Positions 38,902 through 50,825 of a DNA stretch of 64,000 nucleotides are shown here, piece after piece; within the stretch, counting starts at the first letter, position 1; each line of letters begins with the position of its first letter. The DNA lies in NCBI GenBank assembly GCA_900446925.1, contig UAVY01000002.1:571404-635403 (forward strand), read 5' to 3'. This DNA is from Citrobacter koseri (GTDB lineage: Bacteria; Pseudomonadota; Gammaproteobacteria; Enterobacterales; Enterobacteriaceae). The notes under the pieces were generated by a model that worked only from the letters and a program-made list of their open reading frames with translations, did no database searches and had not been told where the DNA came from. Both the position numbers and the translations under genes were made by a program.

Positions 38902-39357
38902 TTGACTACTAACACTCATACTCTGCATATTGAAGAGATTTTAGAACTTCTGCCGCACCGTTTTCCGTTTTTGCTGGTTGACCGTGTGCTGGACTTTGAA
39001 GAAGGTCGTTTTCTGCGCGCAGTGAAGAATGTCTCCGTAAATGAGCCTTTCTTCCAGGGCCATTTCCCGGGTAAACCGATTTTTCCGGGTGTGCTGATTC
39101 TGGAAGCGATGGCGCAGGCAACAGGGATTCTGGCGTTTAAAAGCGTTGGAAAACTGGAGCCGGGTGAACTGTATTACTTCGCGGGTATTGACGAAGCGCG
39201 CTTTAAGCGTCCTGTCGTGCCTGGCGATCAGATGATCATGGAAGTGACTTTCGAGAAAACGCGCCGTGGCCTGACCCGCTTTAAAGGGGTTGCTCTGGTC
39301 GATGGCAAAGTCGTGTGCGAAGCAACCATGATGTGTGCTCGTAGCCGGGAGGCCTGA
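38902..39357 (+). CDS. fabZ: 3-hydroxyacyl-[acyl-carrier-protein] dehydratase FabZ
   Basis: Dehydrates 3-hydroxyacyl-ACPs in fatty acid elongation and competes with LpxA and LpxD for hydroxymyristoyl-ACP. The TTG start at 38902 ([19 protein letters not shown]) gives 151 residues, as in E. coli. The hot-dog fold active site is seen as [23 protein letters not shown], with His and Glu. An ATG further upstream (38770) would overlap lpxD and has no similarity. Confidence 0.96.
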   Translation: MTTNTHTLHIEEILELLPHRFPFLLVDRVLDFEEGRFLRAVKNVSVNEPFFQGHFPGKPIFPGVLILEAMAQATGILAFKSVGKLEPGELYYFAGIDEARFKRPVVPGDQMIMEVTFEKTRRGLTRFKGVALVDGKVVCEATMMCARSREA

Positions 39358-39360
39358 TAC

Positions 39361-40150
39361 GTGATTGATAAATCCGCCTTTATTCATCCAACCGCCATTG
39401 TGGAAGACGGCGCCTGTATTGGCGCTAATGTTCATATTGGTCCTTTTTGTATTGTTGGACCCCATGTCGAAATTGGTGAGGGTACCGTACTGAAGTCTCA
39501 CGTTGTCGTGAATGGCCATACAAAAATTGGTCGCGATAACGAGATTTATCAGTTCGCCTCCATCGGTGAAGTAAACCAGGATCTGAAATATGCTGGCGAA
39601 CCGACCCGTGTGGAAATTGGCGATCGTAACCGCATTCGCGAAAGCGTCACCATTCATCGTGGCACAGTGCAGGGTGGTGGGTTGACGAAGGTGGGCAGCG
39701 ATAACTTACTGATGATCAATGCCCATGTGGCGCACGATTGTACAGTAGGCAACCGCTGTATTCTGGCCAATAACGCTACGCTTGCGGGCCACGTTTCGCT
39801 GGATGATTTTGTCATCATCGGCGGCATGACCGCAGTGCACCAGTTCTGCACCATTGGCGCGCATGTGATGGTTGGCGGCTGTTCTGGCGTTGCTCAGGAC
39901 GTTCCGCCGTACGTTATTGGCTCAGGGCAATCACGCGACGCCGTTTGGCGTCAATATCGAAGGGTTGAAGCGTCGCGGTTTCACCCGCGAAGCGATCACC
40001 GCGATCCGCAACGCCTACAAAGCGTTGTACCGCAGCGGCAAAACGCTGGATGAAGCTAAACCGGAGATTGCCGAGCTGGCGAAGCAGTACCCGGAAGTGC
40101 AACTCTTTAGCGATTTCTTTGCCCGCTCAACGCGCGGTCTGATTCGTTAA
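39361..40150 (+). CDS. lpxA: UDP-N-acetylglucosamine O-acyltransferase LpxA, one frameshift
   Basis: First enzyme of lipid A synthesis; acylates UDP-GlcNAc at the 3-OH. GTG start at 39361 ([18 protein letters not shown]). Hexapeptide beta-helix with catalytic His in [13 protein letters not shown] and the acyl-length ruler region [14 protein letters not shown]. An extra G at 39919-39920 shifts the frame within [13 protein letters not shown]. Corrected length is 262 residues, as in E. coli. The stop codon overlaps the lpxB start (TAATG). Confidence 0.95.
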
Positions 40151-41298
40151 TGGCGGAACAGCGTCCCTTAACGATAGCCCTGGTCGCCGGAGAAACCTCC
40201 GGCGATATTCTTGGTGCAGGCTTAATTCGCGCGCTGAAGGCGCGTGTGCCAACGCGCGTTTCGTCGGCGTGGCGGGGCCGCGTATGCAGGCTGAGGGCTG
40301 CGAAGCCTGGTATGAGATGGAAGAGCTGGCGGTAATGGGCATTGTTGAAGTGCTTGGTCGCCTGCGTCGCTTATTGCATATTCGTGCCGATTTGACCCGC
40401 CGCTTTACCGAGCTTCAGCCGGATGTTTTTGTCGGCATTGATGCGCCGGACTTCAATATTACCCTTGAAGGCAACCTGAAAAAGCAGGGCATAAAAACCA
40501 TCCATTATGTCAGTCCGTCCGTCTGGGCGTGGCGACAGAAACGCGTTTTCAAAATAGGCAGATCCACCAATATGGTGCTGGCTTTTCTGCCTTTCGAAAA
40601 AGCGTTTTACGACAAGTTTAACGTGCCATGCCGTTTTATCGGGGCATACGATGGCGGACGCTATGCCGCTGGACCCGGATAAAAACGCCGCGCGTGATGT
40701 GCTGGGAATCTCGCATGATGCACACTGCCTGGCGCTACTGCCCGGTAGCCGTGGCGCGGAAGTAGAGATGTTGAGCGCGGACTTCCTGAAAACCGCGCAG
40801 CTGCTGCGTCAGACCTATCCTGACCTTGAAGTTGTCGTACCGCTGGTGAACGTCAAACGCCGCGAGCAGTTCGAGCGCATTAAAGCTGAGGTTGCGCCGG
40901 AGCTTTCCGTGCATCTGCTCGACGGAATGGGACGTGAAGCGATGGTGGCCAGCGACGCCGCATTGCTGGCGTCTGGTACGGCGGCGCTGGAGTGTATGCT
41001 GGCGAAATGCCCGATGGTGGTGGGGTATCGGATGAAACCCTTTACCTTCTGGCTGGCGAAGCGCCTGGTAAAGACCGATTATGTTTCGCTGCCTAATCTG
41101 CTGGCGGGAAGAGAATTAGTCAAAGAGCTGTTGCAGGAAGAGTGTGAGCCGCATGCGCTTGCAGAGGCCTTGCTGCCGCTGCTGGCGAATGGCAAAACCA
41201 GCCATGCGATGCATGACACCTTCCGCGAGTTGCACCAGCAAATCCGTTGCAATGCCGATGAGCAAGCGGCGGACGCTGTCCTGGAGTTAGCACAATGA
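40150..41298 (+). CDS. lpxB: Lipid-A-disaccharide synthase LpxB, two frameshifts
   Basis: GT19 glycosyltransferase that joins UDP-diacylglucosamine and lipid X. Starts [34 protein letters not shown] and [10 protein letters not shown] are family landmarks, as is the nucleotide-binding [11 protein letters not shown] is missing at about 40249-40250, and a G is extra at 40641-40644 (in [11 protein letters not shown]). The two compensate, and the total gives 382 residues, as in E. coli. The last four bases overlap rnhB (ATGA). Confidence 0.95.
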
Positions 41299-41891
41299 TC
41301 GAATTTGTTTATCCGCATACGCAGTTGGTCGCGGGTGTGGATGAGGTTGGACGCGGCCCGCTGGTCGGCGCGGTGGTGACGGCCGCTGTGATCCTCGATC
41401 CGGCTCGCCCAATCGTGGGTCTCAATGATTCCAAGAAGCTCTCAGAAAAGCGCCGTCTGGCGCTGTATGATGAAATCAAAGAAAAAGCGTTAAGCTGGAG
41501 TCTGGGACGCGCGGAACCTCATGAAATTGATGAACTAAATATTTTGCACGCCACGATGCTGGCGATGCAGCGCGCTGTTGCCGGTTTGCATATTGCGCCG
41601 GAATATGTGCTGATTGACGGCAACCGCTGTCCGGCACTGCCCGTGCCCTCTATGGCGGTGGTGAAAGGCGACAGCCGTGTGGCCGAGATCAGCGCGGCAT
41701 CTATTATTGCGAAAGTGACGCGCGATGCCGAAATGGCGGCGCTGGACGGTATTTTCCCACAGTATGGTTTTGCCCAGCACAAAGGGTATCCGACCGCTTT
41801 TCATCTGGCGGCGCTTGCTGAACATGGTGCGACGGAGCATCATCGACGTAGTTTTGCTCCTGTCAAACGCGCCCTGGGACTTGCGTCCTGA
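41295..41891 (+). CDS. rnhB: Ribonuclease HII
   Basis: Removes ribonucleotides misinserted in DNA and degrades RNA in hybrids. 198 residues, with the type 2 RNase H acidic motif [24 protein letters not shown] and [11 protein letters not shown] lies inside the end of lpxB. The frame is intact. Confidence 0.97.
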   Translation: MIEFVYPHTQLVAGVDEVGRGPLVGAVVTAAVILDPARPIVGLNDSKKLSEKRRLALYDEIKEKALSWSLGRAEPHEIDELNILHATMLAMQRAVAGLHIAPEYVLIDGNRCPALPVPSMAVVKGDSRVAEISAASIIAKVTRDAEMAALDGIFPQYGFAQHKGYPTAFHLAALAEHGATEHHRRSFAPVKRALGLAS

Positions 41892-41927
41892 TTCTTGTGT
41901 CGAGATTAAGTAAACGGGAATCTGAAG

Positions 41928-44900
41928 ATGTCTGAACCACGTTTCGTCCACCTGCGGGTGCACAGCGACTACTCCATGATCGATGGGCTGGCGAAAACCG
42001 GGCCGCTGGTAAAAAAGGCGGCCGCGTTAGGCATGCCTGCGCTGGCGATCACCGATTTTACTAACCTTTGCGGTCTGGTGAAGTTCTACGGAACGGGCCA
42101 CGGCGCAGGGATTAAGCCTATTGTTGGCGCTGATTTCCATGTTCGCGGCACTCCGCTGGGAGATGAACTCTGCCAGTTGACCGTGCTGGCGGCAAATAAT
42201 ACGGCTATCAGAATCTTACTCTGTTGATCTCAAAAGCCTATCAGCGTGGCTATGGCGCAGAAGGGCCGGTGATCGACAGGGAATGGCTGACTGAATTAAA
42301 AGACGGTCTGATTTTGCTTTCCGGTGGCCGGATGGGCGATGTGGGCCGCAGTTTGTTGCGCGGCAACAGTGCGCTGGTGGACGAATGCGTCGCCTTCTAT
42401 GAAGAACATTTCTCCGACCGCTACTATCTGGAGCTGATCCGTACGGGTCGGCAGGATGAGGAAACGTATCTGCATGCGGCGGTTGAGCTGGCGGAAACGC
42501 GTGGCTTGCCGGTTGTCGCAACGAATGATGTCCGCTTTATTAACAGCGAGGACTTTGACGCGCACGAAATCCGCGTGGCTATTCACGATGGTTTTACGCT
42601 CGACGATCCTAAACGCCCGCGTAACTATTCGCCGCAGCAATATATGCGTAGCGAAGACGAGATGTGCGAACTGTTCTCCGACATCCCGGAAGCGCTGGAA
42701 AACAGCGTTGAGATAGCCAAACGCTGTAACGTGACCGTCCGTCTGGGCGAATACTTCCTGCCGCAGTTTCCGACGGGCGACATGACCACCGAAGACTTCC
42801 TGGTCAAGAAATCGAAAGAGGGTCTGGAAGAACGTCTCGAATTCCTGTTCCCTGACGAAGCGGTGCGTAAAGAGAAGCGTCCCCCCTATGACGAACGTCT
42901 GGACATTGAACTTCAGGTTATTAACCAGATGGGGTTCCCTGGCTACTTCCTCATCGTGATGGAGTTTATCCAGTGGTCGAAAGATAACGGCGTACCGGTA
43001 GGGCCGGGGCGCGGTTCCGGTGCGGGGTCGCTGGTGGCCTATGCGCTGAAAATTACCGACCTTGATCCACTGGAATTCGACCTGCTGTTCGAACGTTTCC
43101 TTAACCCGGAACGTGTCTCCATGCCTGACTTCGACGTTGACTTCTGTATGGAGAAACGCGACCAGGTTATCGAACACGTAGCGGATATGTACGGCCGCGA
43201 TGCGGTATCTCAGATTATTACCTTCGGTACGATGGCGGCGAAAGCGGTTATCCGCGACGTGGGGCGCGTGCTGGGGCACCCGTACGGTTTCGTGGATCGT
43301 ATCTCGAAGCTGGTGCCGCCTGACCCAGGCATGACGCTGGCGAAAGCGTTTGAGGCGGAACCGCAACTGCCGGAAATTTACGAGGCGGATGAGGAAGTTA
43401 AAGCGCTGATCGATATGGCGCGCAAGCTGGAAGGCGTCACGCGTAACGCCGGTAAGCACGCCGGTGGCGTGGTTATCGCGCCGACCAAAATCACCGATTT
43501 TGCGCCGCTGTACTGTGATGAGGCCGGCCAGCACCCGGTAACGCAGTTTGATAAAAACGACGTGGAATACGCCGGGCTGGTCAAATTCGACTTCCTGGGG
43601 CTGCGTACGCTCACCATCATTAACTGGGCGCTGGAGATGATCAACGCCCGCCGCGAGAAGAATGGCGAACCGCCGTTGGATATCGCGGCGATCCCGCTGG
43701 ATGACAAGAAAAGTTTCGACATGCTGCAACGCTCGGAAACCACGGCGGTCTTCCAGCTTGAATCCCGTGGCATGAAAGATCTGATTAAGCGTCTGCAACC
43801 TGACTGCTTCGAAGATATGATCGCGCTGGTGGCGTTGTTCCGCCCCGGCCCGTTGCAGTCGGGCATGGTGGATAACTTCATCGACCGTAAGCATGGCCGT
43901 GAAGAGATTTCCTATCCAGACGTGCAATGGCAGCATGAAAGCCTGAAACCCGTACTGGAGCCGACCTACGGCATCATCCTGTACCAGGAACAGGTTATGC
44001 AGATTGCCCAGGTGCTTTCCGGTTACACTCTTGGCGGCGCGGATATGCTGCGTCGTGCGATGGGTAAGAAAAAGCCGGAAGAGATGGCGAAACAACGTTC
44101 CGTCTTTGAAGAGGGCGCCAGAAAGAACGGCATCGACGGCGAGCTGGCGATAAAAATCTTCGACCTGGTGGAAAAGTTCGCCGGGTACGGGTTTAACAAA
44201 TCGCACTCCGCCGCCTATGCGCTGGTGTCTTACCAGACGCTGTGGCTGAAAGCGCACTACCCGGCAGAGTTTATGGCGGCGGTAATGACCGCCGATATGG
44301 ACAACACCGAAAAAGTGGTCGGTCTGGTGGATGAATGCTGGCGCATGGGGCTTAAAATCCTGCCGCCGGATATCAATTCAGGGCTGTATCACTTCCACGT
44401 TAACGACGACGGCGAAATTGTTTACGGCATCGGCGCGATCAAAGGCGTGGGTGAAGGCCCGATTGAAGCTATCATCGAGGCGCGCAATAAAGACGGTTAC
44501 TTCCGCGAACTGTTTGATTTATGCGCCCGCACGGACACGAAAAAGCTCAACCGCCGGGTACTGGAAAAACTGATCATGTCCGGGGCGTTTGACCGCCTTG
44601 GGCCGCACCGCGCCGCGCTGGATGAACTCGCTGGGCGACGCGCTGAAAGCCGCCGATCAGCATGCCAAAGCGGGAAGCGATTGGGCAGGCGGATATGTTT
44701 GGCGTACTGGCGGAAGAGCCGGAACAAATTGAACAATCCTATGCCAGCTGCCAGCCGTGGCCGGAACAGGTGGTGCTGGACGGGGAACGTGAAACGTTGG
44801 GGCTTTACCTGACGGGACACCCCTATCAATCAGTATTTAAAAGAAATTGAGCGCTATGTCGGAGGCTACCGGCTGAAAGACATGCATCCGACAGAACGTG

Positions 44901-45413
44901 GTAAAGTCACCACGGCTGCGGGGCTCGTGATTGCTGCAAGGGTTATGGTCACCAAGCGCGGCAATCGTATCGGCATCTGTACGCTGGATGACCGCTCTGG
45001 ACGTCTGGAAGTTATGCTGTTTACCGACGCTCTGGATAAATATCAGCAATTGCTGGAAAAAGACCGCATACTTATCGTCAGCGGACAGGTCAGCTTTGAT
45101 GACTTCAGCGGCGGGCTTAAAATGATGGCCCGTGAAGTCATGGATATTGACGAAGCCCGGGAAAAATATGCTCGCGGGCTTGCTATCTCGCTGACGGACA
45201 GGCAAATTGATGACCAGCTTTTAAACCGACTCCGTCAGTCTCTGGAACCCCACCGCTCGGGGACAATTCCAGTACATCTCTACTATCAGAGGGCGGATGC
45301 ACGCGCGCGGTTGCGTTTTGGCGCGACGTGGCGTGTCTCTCCGAGCGATCGTTTTGCTAAACGATCTCCGTGGCCTCATTGGTTCGGAGCAGGTGGAACT
45401 GGAGTTTGACTAA
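41928..45413 (+). CDS. dnaE: DNA polymerase III alpha subunit, five frameshifts
   Basis: Replicative polymerase. N-terminal PHP domain ([16 protein letters not shown]), palm with catalytic Asp in MPDFDVDFC (401/403), beta-clamp motif QADMFGVL, and OB fold. Missing G at about 42203, extra G at 44620-44621 and 44672-44674, extra C at 44820-44823 and extra T at 45352-45355. Correcting all gives 1160 residues, the E. coli length, ending EQVELEFD at 45413. The gene is essential, so these are errors in the sequence. Confidence 0.95.
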
Positions 45414-45425
45414 TACAGGAATACT

Positions 45426-46385
45426 ATGAGTCTGAATTTCCTTGATTTTGAACAGCCGATTGCAGAGCTGGAAGCGAAAATCGATTCTCTGACAGCGGTA
45501 AGCCGCCAGGACGAGAAACTGGATATTAATATCGATGAAGAAGTGCATCGTCTGCGTGAAAAAAGCGTAGAACTGACGCGCAAAATCTTTGCCGATCTTG
45601 GCGCATGGCAGGTTGCTCAACTGGCGCGCCATCCGCAACGTCCATACACCCTGGATTATGTTCGCCTGGCGTTTGATGAATTTGACGAACTGGCGGGCGA
45701 TCGCGCCTATGCGGATGATAAAGCTATCGTCGGCGGCATCGCGCGTCTGGATGGTCGTCCAGTGATGATTATTGGTCATCAGAAAGGCCGTGAAACGAAA
45801 GAGAAAATCCGTCGTAACTTCGGCATGCCGGCACCTGAAGGGTATCGCAAAGCGCTGCGTCTGATGGAAATGGCTGAGCGTTTCAACATGCCGATCATTA
45901 CCTTTATCGACACCCCTGGCGCTTACCCTGGCGTGGGCGCGGAAGAACGCGGTCAGTCTGAAGCGATCGCACGTAACCTGCGTGAAATGTCACGCCTGAG
46001 CGTACCGGTGATTTGTACCGTTATCGGCGAAGGGGGTTCCGGCGGCGCGCTGGCGATTGGCGTGGGCGATAAAGTGAATATGTTGCAGTACAGCACCTAT
46101 TCCGTTATCTCCCCGGAAGGCTGTGCGTCCATTCTGTGGAAAAGCGCGGACAAAGCGCCGCTGGCCGCAGAAGCGATGGGTATTATCGCGCCGCGCCTGA
46201 AAGAGCTGAAGCTGATTGATTCCATCATTCAGGAACCGCTGGGTGGCGCGCACCGTAACCCGGAAGCGATGGCGGCTTCTCTGAAAGCGCAACTGCTGGC
46301 CGATCTCGCCGATCTCGACGTGTTGAGCAAAGACGATTTGAAAAACCGTCGTTATCAGCGCCTGATGAGCTACGGCTACGCGTAA
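45426..46385 (+). CDS. accA: Acetyl-CoA carboxylase carboxyltransferase subunit alpha
   Basis: With AccD transfers carboxyl from carboxybiotin to acetyl-CoA, giving malonyl-CoA for fatty acid synthesis. 319 residues, [20 protein letters not shown]. Carboxylase signatures: [17 protein letters not shown] and [15 protein letters not shown]. Twelve bases after dnaE, at the end of the long lpx-dnaE block. From here to gmhB all protein genes have intact frames. Confidence 0.97.
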   Translation: MSLNFLDFEQPIAELEAKIDSLTAVSRQDEKLDINIDEEVHRLREKSVELTRKIFADLGAWQVAQLARHPQRPYTLDYVRLAFDEFDELAGDRAYADDKAIVGGIARLDGRPVMIIGHQKGRETKEKIRRNFGMPAPEGYRKALRLMEMAERFNMPIITFIDTPGAYPGVGAEERGQSEAIARNLREMSRLSVPVICTVIGEGGSGGALAIGVGDKVNMLQYSTYSVISPEGCASILWKSADKAPLAAEAMGIIAPRLKELKLIDSIIQEPLGGAHRNPEAMAASLKAQLLADLADLDVLSKDDLKNRRYQRLMSYGYA

Positions 46386-46393
46386 ACATCATC

Positions 46394-46425
46394 AATGCCC
46401 GATGGCGCTTGCGCTTATCGGACAT
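46394..46425. repeat. Single REP-like unit downstream of accA
   Basis: TGCCCGATGGCGCTTGCGCTTATCGG: one REP half without a partner, just before the accA terminator. Confidence 0.65.
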
Positions 46426-46433
46426 GGAGTAAA

Positions 46434-46463
46434 AAGGGTCACATTTTGTGGCCCTTTTTTTTA
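46434..46463 (+). terminator. Rho-independent terminator after accA
   Basis: GGGTCAC/GTGGCCC stem with loop ATTTT and then eight T's. It separates accA from ldcC. Confidence 0.9.
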
Positions 46464-46514
46464 CCTGCGGTTTGACCAGACTATGATTAGCTAAGGTTTT
46501 TCCAGGAGGAACGC

Positions 46515-48653
46515 ATGAATATCATTGCCATCATGGGGCCGCATGGCGTTTTTTATAAAGACGAACCCATCAAGGAACTTGAGCTTGCCCTACAGTCGCA
46601 GGGGTTTCAGATTATCTGGCCGCAAAATAGCGTCGACCTGCTGAAATTCATTGAACACAATCCGCGAATCTGTGGCGTCATTTTTGACTGGGATGAGTAC
46701 AGCCTCGATTTGTGTAGCGATATCAACCAGCTAAATGAATACCTGCCGTTGTATGCGTTTATCAATACGCATTCGACGATGGATGTCAGCGTGCATGATA
46801 TGCGTATGGCACTGTGGTTTTTTGAATACGCGCTCGGCCAGTCAGAAGATATTGCGACGCGCATCCGCCAGTATACGAATGAATACCTTGATAACATCAC
46901 GCCGCCGTTCACCCGGGCGCTGTTTACCTATGTGAAAGAGGGAAAATACACCTTTTGCACGCCGGGGCATATGGCGGGAACGGCGTACCAGAAAAGCCCG
47001 ATTGGCTGCCTGTTTTATGACTTCTTCGGGGGGAATACGCTAAAAGCGGATGTGTCTATTTCCGTGACCGAACTGGGGTCGCTGCTGGACCATACCGGGC
47101 CGCACCTGGAGGCGGAAGAATATATTGCCCGCACCTTCGGCGCCGAGCAGAGTTATATGGTGACCAACGGCACCTCCACATCGAACAAAATTGTCGGCAT
47201 GTACGCGGCGCCGTCGGGCAGCACGCTGCTGATTGACCGCAACTGCCATAAATCTCTCGCGCACCTGTTGATGATGAGCGATGTGGTGCCTCTCTGGCTG
47301 AAACCCACGCGCAACGCACTCGGTATTCTGGGGGGCATTCCTAAGCGTGAATTTACGCGTGAGAGTATTGAACATAAGGTTTCGGAGACGGCGCAGGCGC
47401 AGTGGCCGGTACATGCGGTTATCACCAACTCGACCTATGACGGCCTGCTGTACAACACCAACTGGATTAAACAAACGCTGGATGTCCCTTCGATCCATTT
47501 CGACTCGGCCTGGGTGCCCTATACCCATTTTCACCCGATTTATCAGGGGAAAAGCGGGATGAGCGGCGAGCGGGTGCCGGGAAAAGTCATCTTCGAAACG
47601 CAGTCGACGCATAAAATGCTGGCGGCGCTGTCTCAGGCATCGCTTATTCACATTAAAGGGGATTACGATGAAGATACCTTTAATGAAGCGTTTATGATGC
47701 ACACCTCAACATCGCCAAGCTACCCCATCGTGGCGTCGATTGAGACGGCTGCGGCAATGCTGCGTGGCAATCCGGGTAAACGATTGATCAATCGCTCCGT
47801 GGAGCGGGCGCTTCATTTTCGCAAAGAGGTACAGCGGCTGCGCGAAGAGTCGGAAGGCTGGTTCTTTGATATCTGGCAACCGGAAGAGGTGGATGAAGCG
47901 GAATGCTGGCCCGTTGCGCCCGGCGAGGAGTGGCACGGTTTTACCGATGCGGATGCCGACCATATGTTTCTCGATCCGGTGAAAGTCACCATTTTGACGC
48001 CCGGTATGGATGAACAGGGCAACATGAGCGAGGAGGGGATTCCCGCCGCGCTGGTGGCGAAGTTCCTTGATGAGCGCGGCGTGGTGGTAGAAAAAACCGG
48101 GCCTTATAACCTGCTGTTCCTGTTCAGTATTGGTATTGATAAAACCCGGGCGATGGGATTGCTGCGCGGCCTGACGGAGTTTAAACGCGCTTACGATCTT
48201 AATCTGCGCGTTAAAAATATGCTGCCGGATCTGTACGCCGAAGATCCCGATTTTTATCGTAATATGCGGATTCAGGATCTGGCGCAGGGTATCCATAAAC
48301 TGATCCGCCAGTACGATCTTTCCGGGTTGATGTTACGGGCGTTCGACACATTGCCCGAAATGAAAATGACGCCGCATCAGGCCTGGCAGAGGCAGATAAA
48401 AGGCGAAGTGGAGACCATCGCGATTGATCAACTGGTGGGGCGTATTTCCGCCAGTATGGTGCTGCCGTATCCGCCTGGCGTGCCGTTGCTGATGCCGGGG
48501 GAGATGATCACCGAAGCGAGCCGCGCGGTACTCGATTTTCTGCTGATGCTGTGTTCCATCGGCCACCATTACCCTGGCTTTGAGACCGATATTCATGGCG
48601 CAAAACAGGATGAAGATGGCGTTTACCGAGTGAGAGTCTTAAAAACGGCATGA
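46515..48653 (+). CDS. ldcC: Constitutive lysine decarboxylase LdcC
   Basis: PLP enzyme that decarboxylates lysine to cadaverine. 712 residues (E. coli LdcC 713). N-terminal wing domain, then the aminotransferase-fold core with the PLP Lys in QSTHKMLAALSQ and the Asp in HFDSAWVPY. The genomic position after accA identifies LdcC rather than the acid-inducible CadA. AGGAGGA precedes the start codon. The frame is intact. Confidence 0.94.
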   Translation: MNIIAIMGPHGVFYKDEPIKELELALQSQGFQIIWPQNSVDLLKFIEHNPRICGVIFDWDEYSLDLCSDINQLNEYLPLYAFINTHSTMDVSVHDMRMALWFFEYALGQSEDIATRIRQYTNEYLDNITPPFTRALFTYVKEGKYTFCTPGHMAGTAYQKSPIGCLFYDFFGGNTLKADVSISVTELGSLLDHTGPHLEAEEYIARTFGAEQSYMVTNGTSTSNKIVGMYAAPSGSTLLIDRNCHKSLAHLLMMSDVVPLWLKPTRNALGILGGIPKREFTRESIEHKVSETAQAQWPVHAVITNSTYDGLLYNTNWIKQTLDVPSIHFDSAWVPYTHFHPIYQGKSGMSGERVPGKVIFETQSTHKMLAALSQASLIHIKGDYDEDTFNEAFMMHTSTSPSYPIVASIETAAAMLRGNPGKRLINRSVERALHFRKEVQRLREESEGWFFDIWQPEEVDEAECWPVAPGEEWHGFTDADADHMFLDPVKVTILTPGMDEQGNMSEEGIPAALVAKFLDERGVVVEKTGPYNLLFLFSIGIDKTRAMGLLRGLTEFKRAYDLNLRVKNMLPDLYAEDPDFYRNMRIQDLAQGIHKLIRQYDLSGLMLRAFDTLPEMKMTPHQAWQRQIKGEVETIAIDQLVGRISASMVLPYPPGVPLLMPGEMITEASRAVLDFLLMLCSIGHHYPGFETDIHGAKQDEDGVYRVRVLKTA

Positions 48654-48712
48654 TGGCTTGCCTGAGCGACTGCAAGGCGGGTAACGTGCTGATAACACAT
48701 TAAGGAGACGCT

Positions 48713-49102
48713 ATGCTGGGATTAAAACAGGTTCACCATATTGCGATTATCGCGACGGATTATGCGGCGAGCAAAACGTTTTATTGTGACGTACTGGGTT
48801 TCACGCTGTTGAGTGAAGCGTACCGGGAAGAACGTGATTCCTGGAAAGGCGACCTGGCGTTAAACGGGCAATATGTGATTGAGCTTTTTTCTTTTCCCTT
48901 CCCGCCTTTGCGACCGAGCCGACCGGAGGCCTGTGGTCTGCGGCATCTGGCGTTCAGCGTGGAAGACGTAGACAAAGCGGTAGCGCATCTGGAGGCGAAC
49001 AACGTTAAATGCGAGCCGGTTCGCGTTGATCCGTTTACGAATAAACGTTTTACCTTTTTCAACGATCCAGACGGACTACCGCTCGAACTGTATGAGCAGT
49101 AA
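48713..49102 (+). CDS. gloA2: VOC (glyoxalase/bleomycin resistance) family protein YaeR
   Basis: 129-residue vicinal-oxygen-chelate protein with one glyoxalase-type domain: HHIAIIATDY supplies a metal His, ELFSFP and LPLELYE supply Glu residues. The substrate is not established; E. coli YaeR/GloA2 is named as a putative lyase. Strong Shine-Dalgarno AAGGAG before ATG 48713. A GC hairpin without a T run (49121-49143) lies between it and tilS. Confidence 0.85.
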   Translation: MLGLKQVHHIAIIATDYAASKTFYCDVLGFTLLSEAYREERDSWKGDLALNGQYVIELFSFPFPPLRPSRPEACGLRHLAFSVEDVDKAVAHLEANNVKCEPVRVDPFTNKRFTFFNDPDGLPLELYEQ

Positions 49103-49164
49103 AGCTTGTCATCACGGTTTCTGCCCGGTAACGTGCCGGGCAGTGCCACAGTTAAGCAATGATC

Positions 49165-50481
49165 ATGACAACACTCACCCTGAACGCCTCACTCCTGCCA
49201 TACCGCCAGATTCTGGTGGCCTTTAGTGGTGGGCTGGATTCTACCGTACTGCTGCATCAACTGGTGCAATGGCGAGAACAGCAGCCTGATGTCACGCTGC
49301 GCGCCATCCATATTCATCATGGGTTAAGCTCTCATGCCGATAGCTGGGTGACGCATTGCGAGGCTGTGTGCCAGCAGTGGCAGGTGCCGCTGGTTGTCCG
49401 ACGAGTGCAACTCCAGGATGAGGGGTTGGGGATTGAGGCTCAGGCGCGCCAGGCGCGATACGCGGCCTTTGCGCAGGCGCTGCATCCCGGTGAAGTCCTG
49501 GTCACGGCCCAGCATCTTGACGATCAATGTGAAACGTTTTTGCTGGCGTTGAAGCGCGGCAGCGGCCCGGCGGGATTGTCCGCTATGGGGGAATGCTCGT
49601 CGTTTGCCGGAACGCAGCTGATCCGCCCGCTACTTGGGGAAACCCGTGCGGCGCTGGAGCAGTGGGCAAAACGCTATGCGCTGAGCTGGATTGAGGATGA
49701 AAGCAATCAGGATGATGCCTACGATCGTAATTTCCTGCGCCTTAGGGTGCTGCCGCTGCTGCAACAACGCTGGCCGCATTTTGCTGAAGCGACTGCCCGT
49801 AGCGCCGCGCTTTGCGCAGAACAGGAGCGCCTGCTGGATGAGCTTCTGGCAGAGGATTTAGCGGGCTGTATCACCGCTGATGGAGCGTTGCAGTTAGCGC
49901 CGTTAATGGCGATGAGCGGCCCGCGACGTGCTGCGCTATTGCGCCGCTGGCTGGCCGCGAAGCATGCGCCGATGCCTTCCCGCGACGGGCTGGAACGTAT
50001 CTGGCAGGAGGTGGCGCTGGCGCGTGAGGACGCCGCTCCCTGTTTGCGCTTTGGCGAGTACGACATTCGCCGTTATCAGTCACAACTATGGTGGATAAAA
50101 TCCGTTACCGGCCAAAGCGCGACGGTGATCCCGTGGCCATCGTGGCAAACACCGTTATCGCTGCCCGTTGGACTTGGGACGGTGCGGCTCGTTCCAGGAG
50201 GCGACCTGCGCATGCCGCGTGCCGAAGAGCCGGTTAGCATACGCTTTAAGGCATCTGGGTTACTGCATATTATCGGGCGTAATGGCGGGCGTAAGCTAAA
50301 GAAAATCTGGCAGGAGCTGGGCGTACCGCCCTGGCGGCGGGATACCACGCCGCTGCTGTTTTATGGCGAGACGTTGATTGCTGCCGCAGGTATTTTTGTT
50401 ACCTGTGATGGTCTGGCGGAGGAGGGAGCAGGCGTCAGGCTGGAATGGAAGGAAGATACGTCGTCATCACGTAATGCCTGA
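49165..50481 (+). CDS. tilS: tRNA(Ile)-lysidine synthase
   Basis: Modifies C34 of tRNA-Ile(CAU) to lysidine with ATP and lysine, so that it reads AUA; essential. PP-loop motif [15 protein letters not shown] at the N-terminus, [13 protein letters not shown] in the middle, C-terminal tRNA-binding domains with [18 protein letters not shown]. The start at 49165 (MTTLTLN) is chosen by family alignment; an in-frame ATG six bases upstream is possible. About 438 residues. The C-terminal tail is slightly longer than in E. coli (432). Confidence 0.93.
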   Translation: MTTLTLNASLLPYRQILVAFSGGLDSTVLLHQLVQWREQQPDVTLRAIHIHHGLSSHADSWVTHCEAVCQQWQVPLVVRRVQLQDEGLGIEAQARQARYAAFAQALHPGEVLVTAQHLDDQCETFLLALKRGSGPAGLSAMGECSSFAGTQLIRPLLGETRAALEQWAKRYALSWIEDESNQDDAYDRNFLRLRVLPLLQQRWPHFAEATARSAALCAEQERLLDELLAEDLAGCITADGALQLAPLMAMSGPRRAALLRRWLAAKHAPMPSRDGLERIWQEVALAREDAAPCLRFGEYDIRRYQSQLWWIKSVTGQSATVIPWPSWQTPLSLPVGLGTVRLVPGGDLRMPRAEEPVSIRFKASGLLHIIGRNGGRKLKKIWQELGVPPWRRDTTPLLFYGETLIAAAGIFVTCDGLAEEGAGVRLEWKEDTSSSRNA

Positions 50482-50556
50482 TGGCGCTGCGCTTATCAGG
50501 CCTACGTATCGCATGGAAAGTAGGCCGGATAAGGTGCTTGCACCGCCATCCGGCAA
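50479..50556. repeat. REP pair (BIME) between tilS and rof
   Basis: Opposed units TGCCTGATGGCGCTGCGC and TTGCACCGCCATCCGGCA with the TATCAGGCCTACG and TAGGCCGGATAAGG arms; it sits between convergent tilS and rof. Confidence 0.85.
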
Positions 50557-50564
50557 CAAAAGAA

Positions 50565-50825
50565 TCAGGATTCGCTGACGATTACAGTACCGATTTTTGG
50601 ATGACTGAAGCTGGTAATTTTGTCCAGACGCAGCTCGCGTGTTTCACCGGCGACATCCGCGATCAGATATTCCACGTTTTTGCGCGACACCAGATCGTTG
50701 GCTTTCGCCTGTAAAACTTCTCCATCCTTAAGTTCCAGCGTCAGTAACAGATGATGCTGGCAGGCGAGCTCAAGATTATCGTAATCATCGCAGTTGATGG
50801 GTTGATACGTTTCATTCATTGACAT
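50565..50825 (-). CDS. rof: Rho-binding antiterminator Rof (YaeO)
   Basis: Small protein that binds Rho near its RNA site and inhibits termination. 86 residues from the first ATG ([20 protein letters not shown]) or 84 from the second. The conserved [12 protein letters not shown] and [11 protein letters not shown] are present. The start overlaps the end of yaeP by 14 bases, so the two are translated together. Confidence 0.92.

Noticed and set aside
38770..39357. Longer fabZ start at 38770
   Set aside because: It would overlap the end of lpxD and add residues without family similarity. The TTG at 38902 gives the known 151-residue protein.
42296..44257. 653-codon open frame on the minus strand inside dnaE
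   Set aside because: It is the antisense shadow of a GC-rich, codon-biased gene. It has no recognisable domain and dnaE occupies the other strand fully.
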